From DASRJG01 sp964647625 (GTDB taxonomy: Bacteria > Acidobacteriota > Polarisedimenticolia > Polarisedimenticolales > DASRJG01): a stretch of 64,000 nucleotides of DNA. The position numbers and the translations under genes are program-made. Shown piece by piece: positions 52,505-61,305 of this stretch (position 1 is its first letter; every line of letters begins with the position of its first letter). The notes beneath the pieces were generated by a model. That model worked only from the letters and a program-made list of their open reading frames with translations. It made no database searches and had not been told where the DNA came from. The stretch lies in assembly GCA_964647625.1 (NCBI GenBank), contig CAZYHZ010000007.1:40474-104473 (forward strand), read 5' to 3'.

Positions 52505-53844
52505 GTCGTGTTCCCCGCGAGACGCCTCGCGAAACGGCCGGGAGCAGGTCGCGACTCGACGCGCTGTGCCTTGCCGTTCGAAGCTTCGGCGAAGTTCGTG
52601 GTTCGATCGAGGGCCGCCAGAAAAGCAACGAGAACCCAGAGCACGGGGTAATAGAGGACGGTGAGAAACGCCCCGGTGACCAGGACCCCGACGACGCCTG
52701 CCGTCAATCCGGTCGCGAGAAATTGCGTCGTGACGGCGGCGGGGTCTTCGGGATGGTCCGCTGCATGGCGCTTGAGCCTGCGTCCCGTGGAGAACGTCCA
52801 TTTCAGCGTAAGCACGAACAGGATGACCCCGATGAGCCCCTGCTCCGCGATCAACGTGAAGTACATCGAGTGACAGACCCGCCCCCAGACGTGGTAGCCC
52901 CCGGTCTCGGCGTACTCGACATCTTCGTAGAACGGCGCCTGGATACCGAAGTTTCTCGTTCCGACGCCCCAGACCGGATGGTCGAGAAACATCCGCCACG
53001 CCATCCCCCACAGGTACAGGCGCTGCCAGCCGGTGTCCGTCTGGTCGGTCGAGGTTTCGATCGAACGCACCTCGCTCCAGTACTGGGCCGGAGCGAAGAT
53101 GAACAGGCCGAGGATGGCGAGCACCAAGCAGGCGACGACCAGGAGGCGGCGACGCGGCGGCGAGACGACGAACACATAGGCGCCGAGCGTCGCGAGCCCG
53201 ACGAATCCTCCGCGCGACAACGTCGCGACGACACCCGCGAGAAGCAGACCCATCACGCCGAGCAGCCACGCCCGTCGCACGAGCGAGCGCGTTTCGAGGA
53301 AGAGGAACACGCCGACACCGAGAGCGGCGTTGAGGGCGAGCGCCAGATCGTTCTCGTCGCTCACCCACCCGCCCTGGCCGGTTCCCTGATGCAAGAGCCC
53401 GTGCAGGGCCATCGGCACGTGCAGCGCGACGTACGCCGTCATCAGAATGCGCACCGCGGAAAGCCGCGAGGGGATCATGGCCAGCGGAACCACGCCGCCG
53501 AGGAGAAGGATGGCGTAGTCCTGCAGGCCCCAAAGCGCCCAGCGATTGTTCATGGCCCAAGGGACTTCCCAGGCCATGAGAGCCAGGAAGACCAACATGT
53601 ATTTCACCGGCTTCGGGATGCGCGGCCGATCCTTCATGAAGAGGACCGTCGCGATTCCCCAGATCGCCGCCAGCATGCCCGGCTTGATGAAATCGAGCAC
53701 CGTCACCCACGCTTGCGGACGCCCGAACTCGATCGTGAGGTAGGCCAGGCACGGCCAGATGTAATTCCGCTCCGCTGCGGCGGATTTGTCGGGCGCGGCG
53801 GGAATCGCCTGGGCTCGCGCTCCGGGGATCGCGCGCGTCACCAT
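52501..53844 (-). CDS. O-antigen ligase / polymerase-like membrane protein (exosortase-locus type)
   Basis: A 447-residue polytopic inner-membrane protein with roughly ten hydrophobic segments. The long periplasmic loop region contains WRMFLDHPVWGVGTRNFG and HSMYFTLIAEQGLIGVILFV, features of the Wzy/WaaL O-antigen ligase family (conserved Arg and His in this loop). ATG overlaps the FemAB stop (TGATG). In exosortase-associated loci such proteins are called probable O-glycosylation ligases. Here it is equally likely to polymerise the EPS. Confidence 0.82.
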   Translation of the reverse strand: MVTRAIPGARAQAIPAAPDKSAAAERNYIWPCLAYLTIEFGRPQAWVTVLDFIKPGMLAAIWGIATVLFMKDRPRIPKPVKYMLVFLALMAWEVPWAMNNRWALWGLQDYAILLLGGVVPLAMIPSRLSAVRILMTAYVALHVPMALHGLLHQGTGQGGWVSDENDLALALNAALGVGVFLFLETRSLVRRAWLLGVMGLLLAGVVATLSRGGFVGLATLGAYVFVVSPPRRRLLVVACLVLAILGLFIFAPAQYWSEVRSIETSTDQTDTGWQRLYLWGMAWRMFLDHPVWGVGTRNFGIQAPFYEDVEYAETGGYHVWGRVCHSMYFTLIAEQGLIGVILFVLTLKWTFSTGRRLKRHAADHPEDPAAVTTQFLATGLTAGVVGVLVTGAFLTVLYYPVLWVLVAFLAALDRTTNFAEASNGKAQRVESRPAPGRFARRLAGNTT

Positions 53845-54881
53845 CAGTAAGGGATTCTCGAAGCGAGGAATGGACCCAGCCGAGAGGCGACGAGCGCCGG
53901 AAGCCGGCGCCACGCCGCCGCGACGACGCCGCGACGCGCGTCCCCGGACTCCGAAGCGCGGCCGCGCCCGCCGCGTACGCGGACGTTCCAGCTCAGGGGG
54001 AACTCTTCGGCGCCCCACTGCAGCTTGAATCGAGCGGTGCCGGAATCCGGAGTGGACCGGCCGAAGTCGAACGCGGCCGCTTTGCGGGCGATCGCGCGCT
54101 CGAGCGCCGTCCAGTACAGCAGCATGTTGACGCCGAAGCGATCGTGCTCGTTCGAGGACGCCGCCCATGGAATCTCGACGGTATCGCCGACGGCGAGCAG
54201 GACGCCCGCGGCCGCGGTCGTCCCGTCCCGCTCGACGACGACGTAGTCGAGGTGGCCGTCGAACCGCTTCTCGAGCGCCTCGAAGAAACTCTCCGGAAGG
54301 ACCGGTGAGCCGAGCTGGTGCCAGCGCCGCGCCAACAGGGGGTAGAAGCGGGCGCGCCCGTCGCGCTCGAGGACGCGCCCTTCGAAGCCTTCTTTCTTCG
54401 GCCGCTTCACCTGGGATCGAACCTTCGCGATCAGATCGGTCCAAAGCGTTTCGGAATCGCGAGGGAGAGACAGCCGGTACGATGATTTCCCGCGCCAGAC
54501 GTCCAGCGGGAGATCGGACCCGTCGCGCCCGCGAATCTCGAGTCGATCGGCGCCGAGCCGCGAAGCGACGTCGGCGGCCGCATTCGCGAGTGCGGATCGC
54601 GCCTCGGCGTCGTCGGCGAGGACCCCGGCGTAATTGAGGTAAGGGACCGAAGTCAGGAATCGGCCGACGAAGCTCCTCTGGTAGACGAGGGGAAGCACGC
54701 CCACCCAGGTCGTCCCGCGCCGCGCGGCGAGACGCACGACGCGCTGCCCGAAGACGTCGTCGAGCAGCTGATGAAACGACCAGAGGTGCCCCGCCTCGAG
54801 TCCCGGCCGGTCGCGCGTGAACGCGTCCCAGTCCGGCTGATGCTTCGGCTCGGGCTCGAACACGGTGACCGGATCGCTCAC
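53844..54881 (-). CDS. FemAB-related GNAT protein of the exosortase/PEP-CTERM-associated type
   Basis: A 345-residue acyl-transferase-like protein with two GNAT-like halves. Features include WDAFTRDRPGLEAGHLWSFH near the N-terminus, VPYLNYAGVLADD, and VRSQVKRPKKEGFEG at the linker. EIPWAASSNEHDRFGVNMLL and FDFGRSTPDSGTARFKLQWG are typical of the FemAB-like proteins in PEP-CTERM loci. GTG overlaps the stop of the deacetylase gene. The substrate is unknown. FemAB relatives transfer amino acids from tRNA, but members of this group have no proven reaction. Confidence 0.87.
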   Translation of the reverse strand: MSDPVTVFEPEPKHQPDWDAFTRDRPGLEAGHLWSFHQLLDDVFGQRVVRLAARRGTTWVGVLPLVYQRSFVGRFLTSVPYLNYAGVLADDAEARSALANAAADVASRLGADRLEIRGRDGSDLPLDVWRGKSSYRLSLPRDSETLWTDLIAKVRSQVKRPKKEGFEGRVLERDGRARFYPLLARRWHQLGSPVLPESFFEALEKRFDGHLDYVVVERDGTTAAAGVLLAVGDTVEIPWAASSNEHDRFGVNMLLYWTALERAIARKAAAFDFGRSTPDSGTARFKLQWGAEEFPLSWNVRVRGGRGRASESGDARRGVVAAAWRRLPALVASRLGPFLASRIPY

Positions 54882-55762
54882 GCGACGGCCTTTTCCGGAA
54901 GGGCGGCCGTCGCATCGATGAGCGAGGCCATCGTGCCGAAGCGATGCGATGCCGCCATCGCGCGCAGCTTGGAGATCGTGGTGTCAAGGCCCACGTAATG
55001 GCGGAAGCGGCTCACGAGCGGCGCCGCGACCCGCGGCTGCCCGGGATCCGTCTCCCACGGGTGGACATAGACGATCGCCGGGAGCCCGTCCTTGCGATTC
55101 ACGCGCCGGATCGCCCACTGCGTCACCGACTGCGGGAACAGCCGGAGGTAGCCGCCCCCGCCGAACGGGAGCACCAGTCCCCCGACGCGGAGCGTCGAGG
55201 GCGGAATCTCGATCAGCCGGCGGCCGGTCGGCGTCTTCACGACGTGAATGTGTCGCGGCGCGCCGGGAATCCCATAGCGATCGTGAACGATCGGAAAGAG
55301 GCTCGAGTCGTAGTCGAAACCCGCATCCGCGAGGACGTCGAGCGCCCAGAGATTGCGCCGGCCGATCGAGAACGACGCCGCGCGGTAGCCTCGAACGCGG
55401 CTCCCGGTGATGTTCTCCAGGAGCGACTTGGCTCGAACCGTCTCCGCTTTGAATTCCTCTTCGGTCTGCGTGTACACGAGCCGGTGGCTGTAGCCGTGCG
55501 AGGCCACCTCGTGACCCCGGTCGGAGATCGCGCGGACCATCGCGGTATGGCGCTCGGCGACCCATCCGAGCACGAAGAACGTCGCGCGGATGCGCGACTC
55601 ATCGAACAGATCGAGAAGCCGGGACGTGTTGGCCTCGACGCGGCTTGGAAGGGATTCCCAGTCGTCGCGGCGGACGCTGGACTCGAATGCCGACACTTGG
55701 AAGTGCTCCTCGACATCGACGGTCATGGCGTTCAGGATGTCGAGTGACGGGGATTTCGACAT
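54878..55762 (-). CDS. Polysaccharide deacetylase, exosortase/PEP-CTERM locus type
   Basis: A 294-residue cytosolic NodB-fold enzyme. The family signature is NAMTVDVEEHFQVSAFES at the N-terminus, followed by ATFFVLGWVAERHTAMVRAI, the metal site GHEVASHGYSH, RGYRAASFSIGRRNLWALD and VYVHPWETDPGQPRV. These match the polysaccharide deacetylases linked to PEP-CTERM/XrtA exopolysaccharide loci. It is the first of a chain of overlapping genes (FemAB, ligase, second deacetylase). It lies 7 bp after a small HTH gene. Confidence 0.92.
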   Translation of the reverse strand: MSKSPSLDILNAMTVDVEEHFQVSAFESSVRRDDWESLPSRVEANTSRLLDLFDESRIRATFFVLGWVAERHTAMVRAISDRGHEVASHGYSHRLVYTQTEEEFKAETVRAKSLLENITGSRVRGYRAASFSIGRRNLWALDVLADAGFDYDSSLFPIVHDRYGIPGAPRHIHVVKTPTGRRLIEIPPSTLRVGGLVLPFGGGGYLRLFPQSVTQWAIRRVNRKDGLPAIVYVHPWETDPGQPRVAAPLVSRFRHYVGLDTTISKLRAMAASHRFGTMASLIDATAALPEKAVA

Positions 55763-55769
55763 CGGAGAC

Positions 55770-55985
55770 CTAAATCCGGTGCTCCTCGAGCCAGGCGAGG
55801 AGCTCCGAGCGCTTGTACCTCAGGCCGGACGTCTTCCCTCCTCCCAATCGGTACGCGGGCACCACGGATCGGCGGGTCAAATCCCACAGCTTGGTTCGGC
55901 CGATCCGCAAGAACTCTCGCGCCTCGCGGCTCGTGAGGATCTCATCCTGTTCGTCGGACCGAACGAGATTGGTGTTCTCCCTCAT
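55770..55985 (-). CDS. Small excisionase/BldC-type helix-turn-helix protein
   Basis: 71 residues from ATG 55985, which follows AGGA at good spacing. ATG 55997, overlapping the YvcK-like stop as ATGA, is an alternative giving 75 residues. The protein is essentially one winged helix: ILTSREAREFLRIGRTKLWD (helix-turn-helix), then VPAYRLGGGKTSGLRYKRSE and a final helix. Such MerR/excisionase-like domains bind direct repeats. Its place inside the EPS operon suggests an autogenous regulator of the locus. No phage or integrase gene is near, so excisionase function is unlikely. Confidence 0.82.
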   Translation of the reverse strand: MRENTNLVRSDEQDEILTSREAREFLRIGRTKLWDLTRRSVVPAYRLGGGKTSGLRYKRSELLAWLEEHRI

Positions 55986-55993
55986 GGCATTCC

Positions 55994-57013
55994 TCATACA
56001 CGCCCCGCGGCGGGGCGACCGTGGACATCGAGCGCTTCCTTGTGGTCGGACCACAGCTCGAACAGGCCCCGGCACGTGGCTTCGGGATCGTGGCGGAGCT
56101 TCGGCCCGTCGGCGGCGAGCCTTCTGCGGAGGATGCGGACGCCGCGCTCCCGCTCCCCCGAGCTCCGGAGCGGAGCGGCGCCTTCCTGCCGGTAACGGGC
56201 CGCGACGTCGGAGTCGATCGGCCCGTCATGCACCAGCGCGGCGTCGAGGAACGGCCCCCCAGCGTGATCTTCGAGAACGCGAATGTGGTCTGCGAGATCG
56301 AGCCCCGCGGCTTCGCCGCGCTCCGACACGAGGTTCGCGACGAGCACCACCAGGGCTCCGGTTTCACGGAGCGCCGCCCCGATCTCCCGGACGACCACGT
56401 TGGGGACGAGGCTCGTGAACAGGCTTCCGGGACCGAGAACGACGAGCTCCGCGTCGAGGATCGCCTCGGCGGCGCCCGGTGTCGCGCGAGCGGCGCCGGG
56501 ACGCAGACCGATCCGCGCGATCTTCCGCTCGGATGCCGCGATCGCGGTCTCCCCGCAGATCGTGGTGCCGTCCTCGAGCTCCGCTTCGAGCACGACGTCG
56601 TCGGAGGTCGCGGGCAGGATGGTTCCGACGATGCGCAGGACGCGGCTCGTGACCTCGACCGCCTTGAGGAAGCTGCCCGTCTGCTCGGCGAGCGCGGTCA
56701 GGATGAGGTTCCCCAGCGTGTGGCCGCCGATTTCCTCGGCGCCGTCGTAGCGGTGCTGGAACAGTCCGGCGAGCAGGTCCTCTTCGGGGGAGAGCGCGAC
56801 GAGGCAATTCCTGACGTCGCCCGGCGGTGGCAGGCCCCGCGTCCGTCTCAGCCGGCCCGAGCTCCCGCCGTCATCGGTCATCGTGACGATCCCCGTCAGC
56901 GAGGCGATGCCGCCGCGCGTGACGTGGCGGCGCAGTCCTCGGAGGACGGAGGGCATGCCGGTGCCGCCGCCCAGAGCGACGACGCGGCGGGGGCGCGGGA
57001 GCCCGTGAATCAC
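55994..57013 (-). CDS. YvcK/CofD-like protein (gluconeogenesis factor family)
   Basis: A 339-residue protein with the family's nucleotide-sugar-binding motifs: VVALGGGTGMPSVLRGLR at the N-terminus, VTMTDDGGSSGRLRR near residue 45, PGDVRNCLVALS, and GHTLGNLILTAL. VLGPGSLFTSLVPNVVV and VVLVANLVSERGEA follow in the C-terminal half. YvcK proteins bind UDP-sugars and influence envelope growth and carbon flow. The GTG overlaps the BY-kinase stop, so it is co-translated with the EPS kinase. That location is unusual and suggests it senses or channels UDP-sugar for this locus. Confidence 0.88.
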   Translation of the reverse strand: MIHGLPRPRRVVALGGGTGMPSVLRGLRRHVTRGGIASLTGIVTMTDDGGSSGRLRRTRGLPPPGDVRNCLVALSPEEDLLAGLFQHRYDGAEEIGGHTLGNLILTALAEQTGSFLKAVEVTSRVLRIVGTILPATSDDVVLEAELEDGTTICGETAIAASERKIARIGLRPGAARATPGAAEAILDAELVVLGPGSLFTSLVPNVVVREIGAALRETGALVVLVANLVSERGEAAGLDLADHIRVLEDHAGGPFLDAALVHDGPIDSDVAARYRQEGAAPLRSSGERERGVRILRRRLAADGPKLRHDPEATCRGLFELWSDHKEALDVHGRPAAGRV

Positions 57014-57837
57014 GACTCCCTCTGATGGTGGTAGTAGCGCTGGTAGTAGCCGTCGTAATTGCGGTAGTGATCGGCCCAGCCGTGGGTCGCGTCATTCAGC
57101 ACGACGCCCAGGATGCGCGAGGCGGTGACCGAGTTGATCGCCTGGTCGAGCAGCGGCCTGGGGGTCGTCTTGCTCCGCGCCACGATGATCACGCCGTCGC
57201 TGAACGACGCCGCGATGTCGGCGTCGGTGAACGGGACGATCGGCGGCGTGTCGATGATGACCTTCTTGAACCGCTTGCGGAGCGTGTCGAGCAGCGTACG
57301 GGCGTCGTCCGATGCGAGCAGCTGAACGGGGTCGCGCGCGGGCTGTCCCGCTGGGAGGATGACGAGGCGCTGCGCCTTGATGTCGAGCAGCCCGTGGTCG
57401 AGCTCGGCCTCGCCGGAGAGGACTTCCTTCAGCCCGATCATCGGCGCCGGCTTCAGCCATCGATTGACGCCGGGCCGCCGCATGTCCGCGTCGATCAGGA
57501 GCACCTCGTCCGGCAGATCGGCGGCGTAGTCGATCGCGAGGTTCAGCGACACGAGCGACTTCCCCTCCGCCGGCAGGGCGCTAGTCACGACGATGACGTT
57601 GGGCTCTTCGGTGGCGTCGTTGACGAGCAGCGTCTTGAGCCGCCGGAAGCGCTCGGCGGCGGCGGAGCGCGGCGCCTCGACCATCACGATCTCGGGAGTG
57701 ATCACGAGCTCCCGCGGGAAGATCTTTCCGAGAGGCACGCCCGCCGCGACCTTCTGCGCCGGCGGCGCCGGCTCGGCTTTCGCGGTCTCGACGCGTCCGA
57801 GCCGCGAGAACGTGTCGAATCGGTCCGGCGTCTTCAT
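57010..57837 (-). CDS. Bacterial tyrosine kinase (CpsD/CapB/XrtA-associated autokinase)
   Basis: A 275-residue cytoplasmic P-loop kinase. Walker A is ALPAEGKSLVSLNLA (near residue 90), Walker A-prime is LLIDADMRRPGVN and Walker B is VIIDTPPIVPFTD. The C-terminus has a Tyr cluster (YRNYDGYYQRYYHHQ), the autophosphorylation tail. Residues about 40-65 contain EAPRSAAAERFRRLKT, the activator-contact motif. It lies 7 bp after the Wzz-like gene, its membrane partner. Together they control polymer length and export. The downstream YvcK-like gene overlaps it. Confidence 0.93.
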   Translation of the reverse strand: MKTPDRFDTFSRLGRVETAKAEPAPPAQKVAAGVPLGKIFPRELVITPEIVMVEAPRSAAAERFRRLKTLLVNDATEEPNVIVVTSALPAEGKSLVSLNLAIDYAADLPDEVLLIDADMRRPGVNRWLKPAPMIGLKEVLSGEAELDHGLLDIKAQRLVILPAGQPARDPVQLLASDDARTLLDTLRKRFKKVIIDTPPIVPFTDADIAASFSDGVIIVARSKTTPRPLLDQAINSVTASRILGVVLNDATHGWADHYRNYDGYYQRYYHHQRES

Positions 57838-57844
57838 GCGCGCC

Positions 57845-59371
57845 TCACCTCGTGTAGTTGAAGACGCAAACGACGACCAGGAACGCGACCGACAGGCCGG
57901 AGAGCACGAGATTGCCCGTTCGACGGCGGAGCGCGAGACGGCGTGTCGATTCCGTCTCGATGCGCGGGATGCTCACGAGCAGCGGAACGGGCAGCGACGC
58001 GCGCAGCCCCTCCTCGGATTGGACCGTGGGATGGATGAAGCCGACGAGGAGTACCGGCCCTACGAACAGGATCAGCCCCAGTGCCACGCCGACGCCGAAG
58101 ATCGCGAAAGGCTTCGGCTGGATCGGGAAAGCCGGCGGAACGGCGCGCTCGATGACCTCGAACCGCTCCCCTTTTTGCGCCGTCTCGATCGTTTCCGCTC
58201 CCTTCGCGGCCTGCGCTTTCATCTGGTAGTCGTTGTATTGCTTCTGGAGGACGTCGTAACCCTTCGTGCGCTCCTCGAGCTGAAGCTGGACCTGCGGGGC
58301 CGCCTCGATGCGCGCCTTGTAGAGATCGATGTCGTGCTGGATTCGGACCTGATCGAGCTGGAGCCGCGCGACTTCCTTGGTCTGGTTCTGGATCTCCTGC
58401 TCCAGGGGAGACAGGGCCACGGGGCTCTTTCCGGGAGGTGCCGAGGGGTCGACCGGACGGACCGCGCCCATCGCCTCCTGCACCTCGCGTTCTTTGGCGC
58501 GCACTTCGGGATGTTCGTCGGAATAACGCGATTTCAAGCCGGCGAGCTCACGCTGGAGCTGGGCCAGCCGCGCGCTCGACGGATCGAGCGGCATCGAGCT
58601 GCCAGCGGCCGATCCGGCCAGCGACGCCTGAAGCTGAGCCTGGAGGAGCTGGACGCGATCCTGGGAGCTCTGGACCGCCTTCTGATTCGCTTCGAGGTCC
58701 CGCTGGCGACCGTTGAGCAGTGCGACGTTCGTATCATTTCGTTCGGGCAGTTCGTAGAGGTGCGCCGACCGGAATTCGGAGATCGCCCTTTCTTTCTCCG
58801 CGAGCTGCTTTCGAACGTTGCCGGCGAGATCTTCGAGCGTCGAGGTCGTCTCTTCGGCCCGGCTCGTGCGGTGTTTGGTGTTCTCGCGGATGTACAGGTC
58901 GGCCCAGTCGTTGACGACCTGAGCGGCGCGATCGGCGTCGCTATCCAGGAATCCCAGGGAGAACATCCCCGCACGGTCCCCGTATCCGCCGCCCCCGCCG
59001 TAGCGCTCGACCTTCACGGTGACGCGATTCCGGATCTGCTGGATCAGCCGTTCCGTGTTCGCCTGAGTCTTCTGCGGTCCGTAGGTCTTGTCGATGAGCG
59101 TCAGCATGTACGGACGGCTGAGCACCGCTTCCTTGAGCGCGGCGAAGCGGAACTCCATGTCATCGCCTGCGGTGCTCTTCACGAGGTCCTGAGAGATCGT
59201 CGGCGGAGAGACGAGGATCTTCGTCGTCGCTTCGAACGTCTTGGGGAGGTAACGCATCGCCAGCACGGAGCCGGCGACGCCGAGACACAGGCCGGCGACG
59301 ACGGTCCACCACGAGCGCGCGAGACGATCGACAAGCTCGAGGATCAGCGACATTCCGCCCGTCTCGGTCAT
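57845..59371 (-). CDS. Wzz-type polysaccharide chain-length determinant (exosortase-locus type)
   Basis: A 508-residue inner-membrane protein. I take ATG 59371 as start; GTG 59392 and ATG 59353 are alternatives, and none has a strong ribosome site. The first membrane segment follows LARSWWTVVAGLCLGVAGSV. A periplasmic region of about 370 residues rich in coiled coil (STLEDLAGNVRKQLAEKERA, QRDLEANQKAVQSSQDRVQL) precedes a Pro-rich motif (PPAFPIQPKP) and the second membrane segment (FGVGVALGLILFVGPVLLV). A third hydrophobic stretch ends the protein. It pairs with the BY-kinase encoded directly downstream and appears to be the first gene of the long minus-strand EPS run. Confidence 0.92.
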   Translation of the reverse strand: MTETGGMSLILELVDRLARSWWTVVAGLCLGVAGSVLAMRYLPKTFEATTKILVSPPTISQDLVKSTAGDDMEFRFAALKEAVLSRPYMLTLIDKTYGPQKTQANTERLIQQIRNRVTVKVERYGGGGGYGDRAGMFSLGFLDSDADRAAQVVNDWADLYIRENTKHRTSRAEETTSTLEDLAGNVRKQLAEKERAISEFRSAHLYELPERNDTNVALLNGRQRDLEANQKAVQSSQDRVQLLQAQLQASLAGSAAGSSMPLDPSSARLAQLQRELAGLKSRYSDEHPEVRAKEREVQEAMGAVRPVDPSAPPGKSPVALSPLEQEIQNQTKEVARLQLDQVRIQHDIDLYKARIEAAPQVQLQLEERTKGYDVLQKQYNDYQMKAQAAKGAETIETAQKGERFEVIERAVPPAFPIQPKPFAIFGVGVALGLILFVGPVLLVGFIHPTVQSEEGLRASLPVPLLVSIPRIETESTRRLALRRRTGNLVLSGLSVAFLVVVCVFNYTR

Positions 59372-59898
59372 CGGTACGTCCCGTCCTCTCACCGCTCCCC
59401 ATCCGCTCGCGCGGCGGGGCGCTCGACACGTGCAGATGGCTTCTTTCGACGGTGCTCGACGCGCTCAACAATATGAGCGCGCCGTTGCACCCTCGCAAAC
59501 AAGATGACCAACCTGTTCTCGACCAACCGACCCCTAGAGAACTACAGGGGACCCCTGCCGGTGTCAAGCGGGAGAACTGAACGACTTCGAACGAGATCCA
59601 ACGCTCGCGTTCGAGATCGGGCAAGCGATTTTGTAAGCTTGAAAATTTATATAATTTTGCAATCTGGGGGGAATACCTGACTAAAAAGGCAGAAATTAAT
59701 TTCGCCCGTTTAATTCAAACAATACAAAGGGTTTGTTACAAAATTGTCTTCACTTTCGCATTGATGAATTCCGTCGGCGCGCGTATGCTCAAACCGTCCG
59801 CCGAAAACAATTCGGTGGCAGGCACGCGTAGACGCTAAGTTCGTGGAAAAGAAGGGGCTGTCCGACTCGTGTCATGACACGAGCCAGAGGTCGTCAGC
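59372..59898. other. AT-rich divergent intergenic region of the EPS locus
   Basis: 527 bp between the Wzz-like gene and the glycosylphosphotransferase. Bases from about 59630 to 59770 are strikingly AT-rich. It should carry divergent promoters. A TATAAT occurs at 59650-59655 but has no -35 at a proper distance. An 18-bp palindrome lies near the right end (59866-59883). I see no gene or RNA gene in it. Confidence 0.65.
59866..59883. promoter_or_regulatory. Perfect 18-bp palindrome before the glycosylphosphotransferase gene
   Basis: CTCGTGTCATGACACGAG is fully self-complementary (9+9) and ends 15 bases before the GTG start. Its position suits a repressor or activator operator, or an RNA hairpin close to the ribosome site. 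The protein that binds it is unknown. Confidence 0.55.
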
Positions 59899-61287
59899 GT
59901 GAGCGTATTCAAACTCACCCACCCGAGGTATCTCACCTCGATCGCTCTCGAATCAGGTCTTGTCTTCGGCGTGCTCTACGCGCTGGTCGGGCTCAATCGA
60001 TACATGTTCCCGGATCTTCCGAGCACCGCGAGCCAAGCACTCGTCTCGTTGAACGGTTTTCTCTTCGTCGGTTGCCTGCTCGTGACGCGCCGCGCGATCC
60101 TCGGCGAGGCCGCGAACTTCCGTCGGGAGATGGTGATCCTCGGAATCATGGCGGCCTCCTTCGGCCTGGTCGCGCTGCTCGGCTGGTTCGCGTATTTCGG
60201 ATCCCCGATGCAGCCACTCACGCTGCTGTTCGCCGAGGGCGTGCTCGCGGTGCCGTTGTCCGTCGCCGCATGGCGCTGGTTCGCCCTGCGCTATCAAGTG
60301 CTCGATTGCTATCGGGAGCGAATCCTGATCGTCGGCTCCGGCGAGAGCGCGCGTGCCCTCGCACGGTGGATGGGCGAGCACCTGGGATCGGAATACCAGC
60401 TGATCGGATTCGCCGAGCAGGACGGATCGCGCATCGGCGAAGTGGTGGCGATGGGCGCCCGGATCCTCACTCGATTCAGCGAGCTCGAGCAATACAGCCT
60501 CGGCCGCATCGACCGGATCATCGTCGCCGTCGACGAGAAGCGCGGCCGGCTCCCGATGAACGAGCTGATGCAGCTTCGTCTGTCCGGCCTCGAGATCGAG
60601 GACGCCGCATCGTTCTTCGAGCGGACCAGCGGACAGCTCGCGGTGGAGACGATGCTGCCGTCCTGGCTCGTTTTCTCGAACGGATTCAAGGTCTCGGCCA
60701 TGCGCCGGATCTACAAGCGCGTCTGCGATCTGGTGCTGTCGTTCCTCGTTCTGGTGCTCGCGTCGCCCGTCATGCTGGTCACGGCCGCGCTGATCGCGCT
60801 CGAGTCGGGCACCCCGGTCCTCTACCGGCAGCGCCGCATGGGGCGGCGGGGCGTCGAGTTCGACATGCTCAAATTCCGGTCCATGGTCAAGGACGCCGAG
60901 AAGAAGAGCGGACCGATGTGGGCCGGCCAGAACGACCCACGCGTCACGCGCGTGGGCCGCGTGATTCGAAAGCTGCGGATCGACGAGCTGCCCCAGTTGA
61001 TCAACGTGTTTCGGGGCGAGATGAGCTTCGTCGGACCGCGGCCCGAGCGAAAGCACTTCGTCGAGCAGCTCGAGCGGCGGCTGAGCTATTACGCGCTGCG
61101 GATGACGGTTCGCCCGGGGATCACCGGCTGGGCGCAGGTCCAGTACGGCTACGGCGCCACGGTCGAAGACGCGCTCGTCAAGCTCAAGTACGACCTATTC
61201 TACATCAAGAACAGCAACGTCCTCTACGACCTGTGGATCCTGATCAAGACGGTGAAGGTCGTCCTGATGGGGACGGGCGCGCGCTGA
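59899..61287 (+). CDS. Polyprenyl glycosylphosphotransferase initiating EPS synthesis (EpsB/XrtA type)
   Basis: A 462-residue membrane enzyme that transfers the first sugar-1-phosphate to undecaprenyl phosphate. N-terminal hydrophobic segments (SIALESGLVFGVLYALVGLN and three more) precede a CoA-binding-like domain (ERILIVGSGESARALARWMG). The catalytic C-terminal domain has KRVCDLVLSFLVLVLASPVM, PVLYRQRRMGRRGVEFDMLK, FRSMVKDAE, KLRIDELPQLINVFRGEMS, GPRPE and PGITGWAQVQYGY. The GTG start follows AGAGG and the palindrome. It is transcribed away from the rest of the EPS run, so it probably has its own control. Confidence 0.93.
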   Translation: MSVFKLTHPRYLTSIALESGLVFGVLYALVGLNRYMFPDLPSTASQALVSLNGFLFVGCLLVTRRAILGEAANFRREMVILGIMAASFGLVALLGWFAYFGSPMQPLTLLFAEGVLAVPLSVAAWRWFALRYQVLDCYRERILIVGSGESARALARWMGEHLGSEYQLIGFAEQDGSRIGEVVAMGARILTRFSELEQYSLGRIDRIIVAVDEKRGRLPMNELMQLRLSGLEIEDAASFFERTSGQLAVETMLPSWLVFSNGFKVSAMRRIYKRVCDLVLSFLVLVLASPVMLVTAALIALESGTPVLYRQRRMGRRGVEFDMLKFRSMVKDAEKKSGPMWAGQNDPRVTRVGRVIRKLRIDELPQLINVFRGEMSFVGPRPERKHFVEQLERRLSYYALRMTVRPGITGWAQVQYGYGATVEDALVKLKYDLFYIKNSNVLYDLWILIKTVKVVLMGTGAR

Positions 61288-61305
61288 TCGATTGCGCAGC
61301 GGCCG

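Noticed and set aside
55770..55985. Small HTH protein as a phage excisionase and sign of an integrated element
   Set aside because: No integrase, attachment repeat or phage gene is nearby, and it is locked into the EPS operon by short spacing.
59650..59655. TATAAT as the -10 of an EPS promoter
   Set aside because: The nearest TTGTAA is only 13 bp upstream and the surroundings are generally AT-rich, so I cannot call a promoter.
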